Source: Streptomyces plumbidurans | Lineage (GTDB): Bacteria > Actinomycetota > Actinomycetes > Streptomycetales > Streptomycetaceae | Direction of reading: 5' to 3' | Assembly: GCF_019857225.1 (NCBI RefSeq) | Contig: NZ_JAFJSY010000037.1 | Location: forward strand, 1 to 58,280 | Length of the DNA stretch: 58,280 nt | In this document: positions 57,738 through 58,280 of the stretch, one piece after another | Layout of the letters: each line of letters opens with the position of its first letter | Numbering within the stretch: position 1 is the stretch's first letter | The notes under the pieces: model-generated | What the model was told of the DNA's origin: nothing | The model's database searches: none | What the model saw: only the letters and a program-made list of their open reading frames with translations | Translations under genes and position numbers: made by a program

Positions 57738-58280
57738 ATGATCACTCGAGAACAGATTCCCGCCGTACTGAACCATCCGGTTCACGACGCCCGGGGCCAC
57801 AAGATCGGGGATGCCCGGCACGTCTACTTCGACGACGTCACCGGGAAGCCCGAATGGGTCAGCGTGAAGACCGGCCTGTTCGGCAGCAACGAGTCCTTCA
57901 TCCCCATCCACGGCGCCACGCTCGTCCAGGATCACCTGGAGGTGCCGTACGCCAAGGACGAGATCAAGGGCGCGCCCAACGTGGACGTCGACGCCGGTGG
58001 GCACCTCTCCGTGCAGGAGGAGCACCGCCTGTACGAGTACTACGGCATGGGCTCGGGCGGCGCGACCGGTCAGCGGGCCGGGCAGCAGTCGCAGGGCGGC
58101 AAGGCCGCGGGGACCGGTACGGCCGCGGGCACCGGTACGGCAGGAGGGACCGGCACGTCGGCAGGAGGGACCGGTACGGCCGCCGGGACGGGCATGGCCG
58201 CCGGGACGGGCATGGCCGCCGGGACGGGCATGGCCGCGAGAACCGGCATGGCAGCCGGGACCGGTATGGCCGCCGGCACC
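57738..58280 (+). CDS. PRC-barrel protein with Ala-Gly-Thr repeats (3'-truncated)
   Basis: An ATG after AAAGGAG opens a frame that stays open to the window end (181 codons). Residues ~1-85 are a PRC-barrel (REQIPAVLNHPVHDARGHKIGDARHVYFD...KPEWVSVKTG...FIPIHGATL) with an EYYG motif to ~115. From ~123 on the protein is a run of AAGTGM/AAGTGT hexapeptides encoded by 18-bp tandem repeats. In related proteins a DUF2382 domain often follows; here it is outside the window. Stress-linked in many actinobacteria; exact role unknown. Confidence 0.8.
   Translation, partial: MITREQIPAVLNHPVHDARGHKIGDARHVYFDDVTGKPEWVSVKTGLFGSNESFIPIHGATLVQDHLEVPYAKDEIKGAPNVDVDAGGHLSVQEEHRLYEYYGMGSGGATGQRAGQQSQGGKAAGTGTAAGTGTAGGTGTSAGGTGTAAGTGMAAGTGMAAGTGMAARTGMAAGTGMAAGT
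58104..58280 (+). repeat. 18-bp tandem repeats in the PRC-barrel gene
   Basis: Units near GCCGCCGGGACGGGCATG repeat about nine times to the window end and may continue. The three central copies are identical. Confidence 0.88.

Noticed and set aside
58104..58280. Tandem repeats considered as CRISPR
   Set aside because: Units are contiguous 18-bp coding repeats with no spacers; no cas gene in the window.

Overview
The window is Streptomyces-type chromosomal DNA (or a very close relative): high GC with GC-biased third codon positions, GTG starts, ATGA stop/start overlaps, many Sec-secreted proteins and lipoproteins, and families typical of streptomycetes (snapalysin, DUF397/DUF5753, SpoIIE-type phosphatases, SCO2400-type zinc-ribbon proteins). 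Two perfect copies of the 14-bp ParB site GTTTCACGTGAAAC (2136-2149 and 33757-33770) suggest the conserved core near oriC. From memory, the gene order resembles the SCO37xx-SCO38xx part of S. coelicolor; this was not checked.

Layout. 0-2.1 kb: end of a MobA-like/DUF6457 gene and moeA (molybdenum cofactor). 2.2-5.7 kb: secreted and lipoprotein genes, a quinone oxidoreductase and an acidic surface protein. 5.9-11.1 kb: proteasome activator Bpa, two divergent Ser/Thr kinases, a phosphotransferase. 11.3-15.1 kb: bkdABC branched-chain 2-oxoacid dehydrogenase operon with its own promoter region and terminator. 15.2-24.1 kb: D,D-carboxypeptidase, GntR/MFS pair, lipoprotein with an internal duplication, carbon-nitrogen hydrolase, GlxA/LURP-one pair, cupin, RTX-repeat protein. 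24.2-31.4 kb: thioredoxin/NHL protein, M18 aminopeptidase, acyl-CoA dehydrogenase, SseB, pirin. 31.5-37.9 kb: SpoIIE phosphatase, aspS, metG. 38.1-46.7 kb: VWA protein, LysR/snapalysin pair, membrane proteins, a gene carrying an in-frame copy of a Streptomyces dispersed repeat, M20 amidohydrolase. 46.7-53.0 kb: HTH-DUF5753/DUF397 pair, a 50-aa secreted peptide divergent from an HTH-TPR regulator, a membrane-tethered L7/L12 C-terminal domain, and a short threonyl-tRNA synthetase behind a Thr-codon leader peptide. 53.0-58.3 kb: DUF4142, 2OG-oxygenase-like, small membrane and zinc-ribbon proteins, and a PRC-barrel gene that runs off the end.

Most promising for follow-up: (i) the peptide/HTH-TPR pair at 47.76-49.35 kb, organised like an RNPP-type peptide-signalling module; (ii) the MKRAHSLSTTTPESLPAR leader peptide plus terminator hairpin ahead of an editing-domain-less ThrRS with altered active-site motifs, which looks like a tRNA-charging attenuator. 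No tRNA, rRNA, CRISPR array, transposase, integrase or phage gene was seen.
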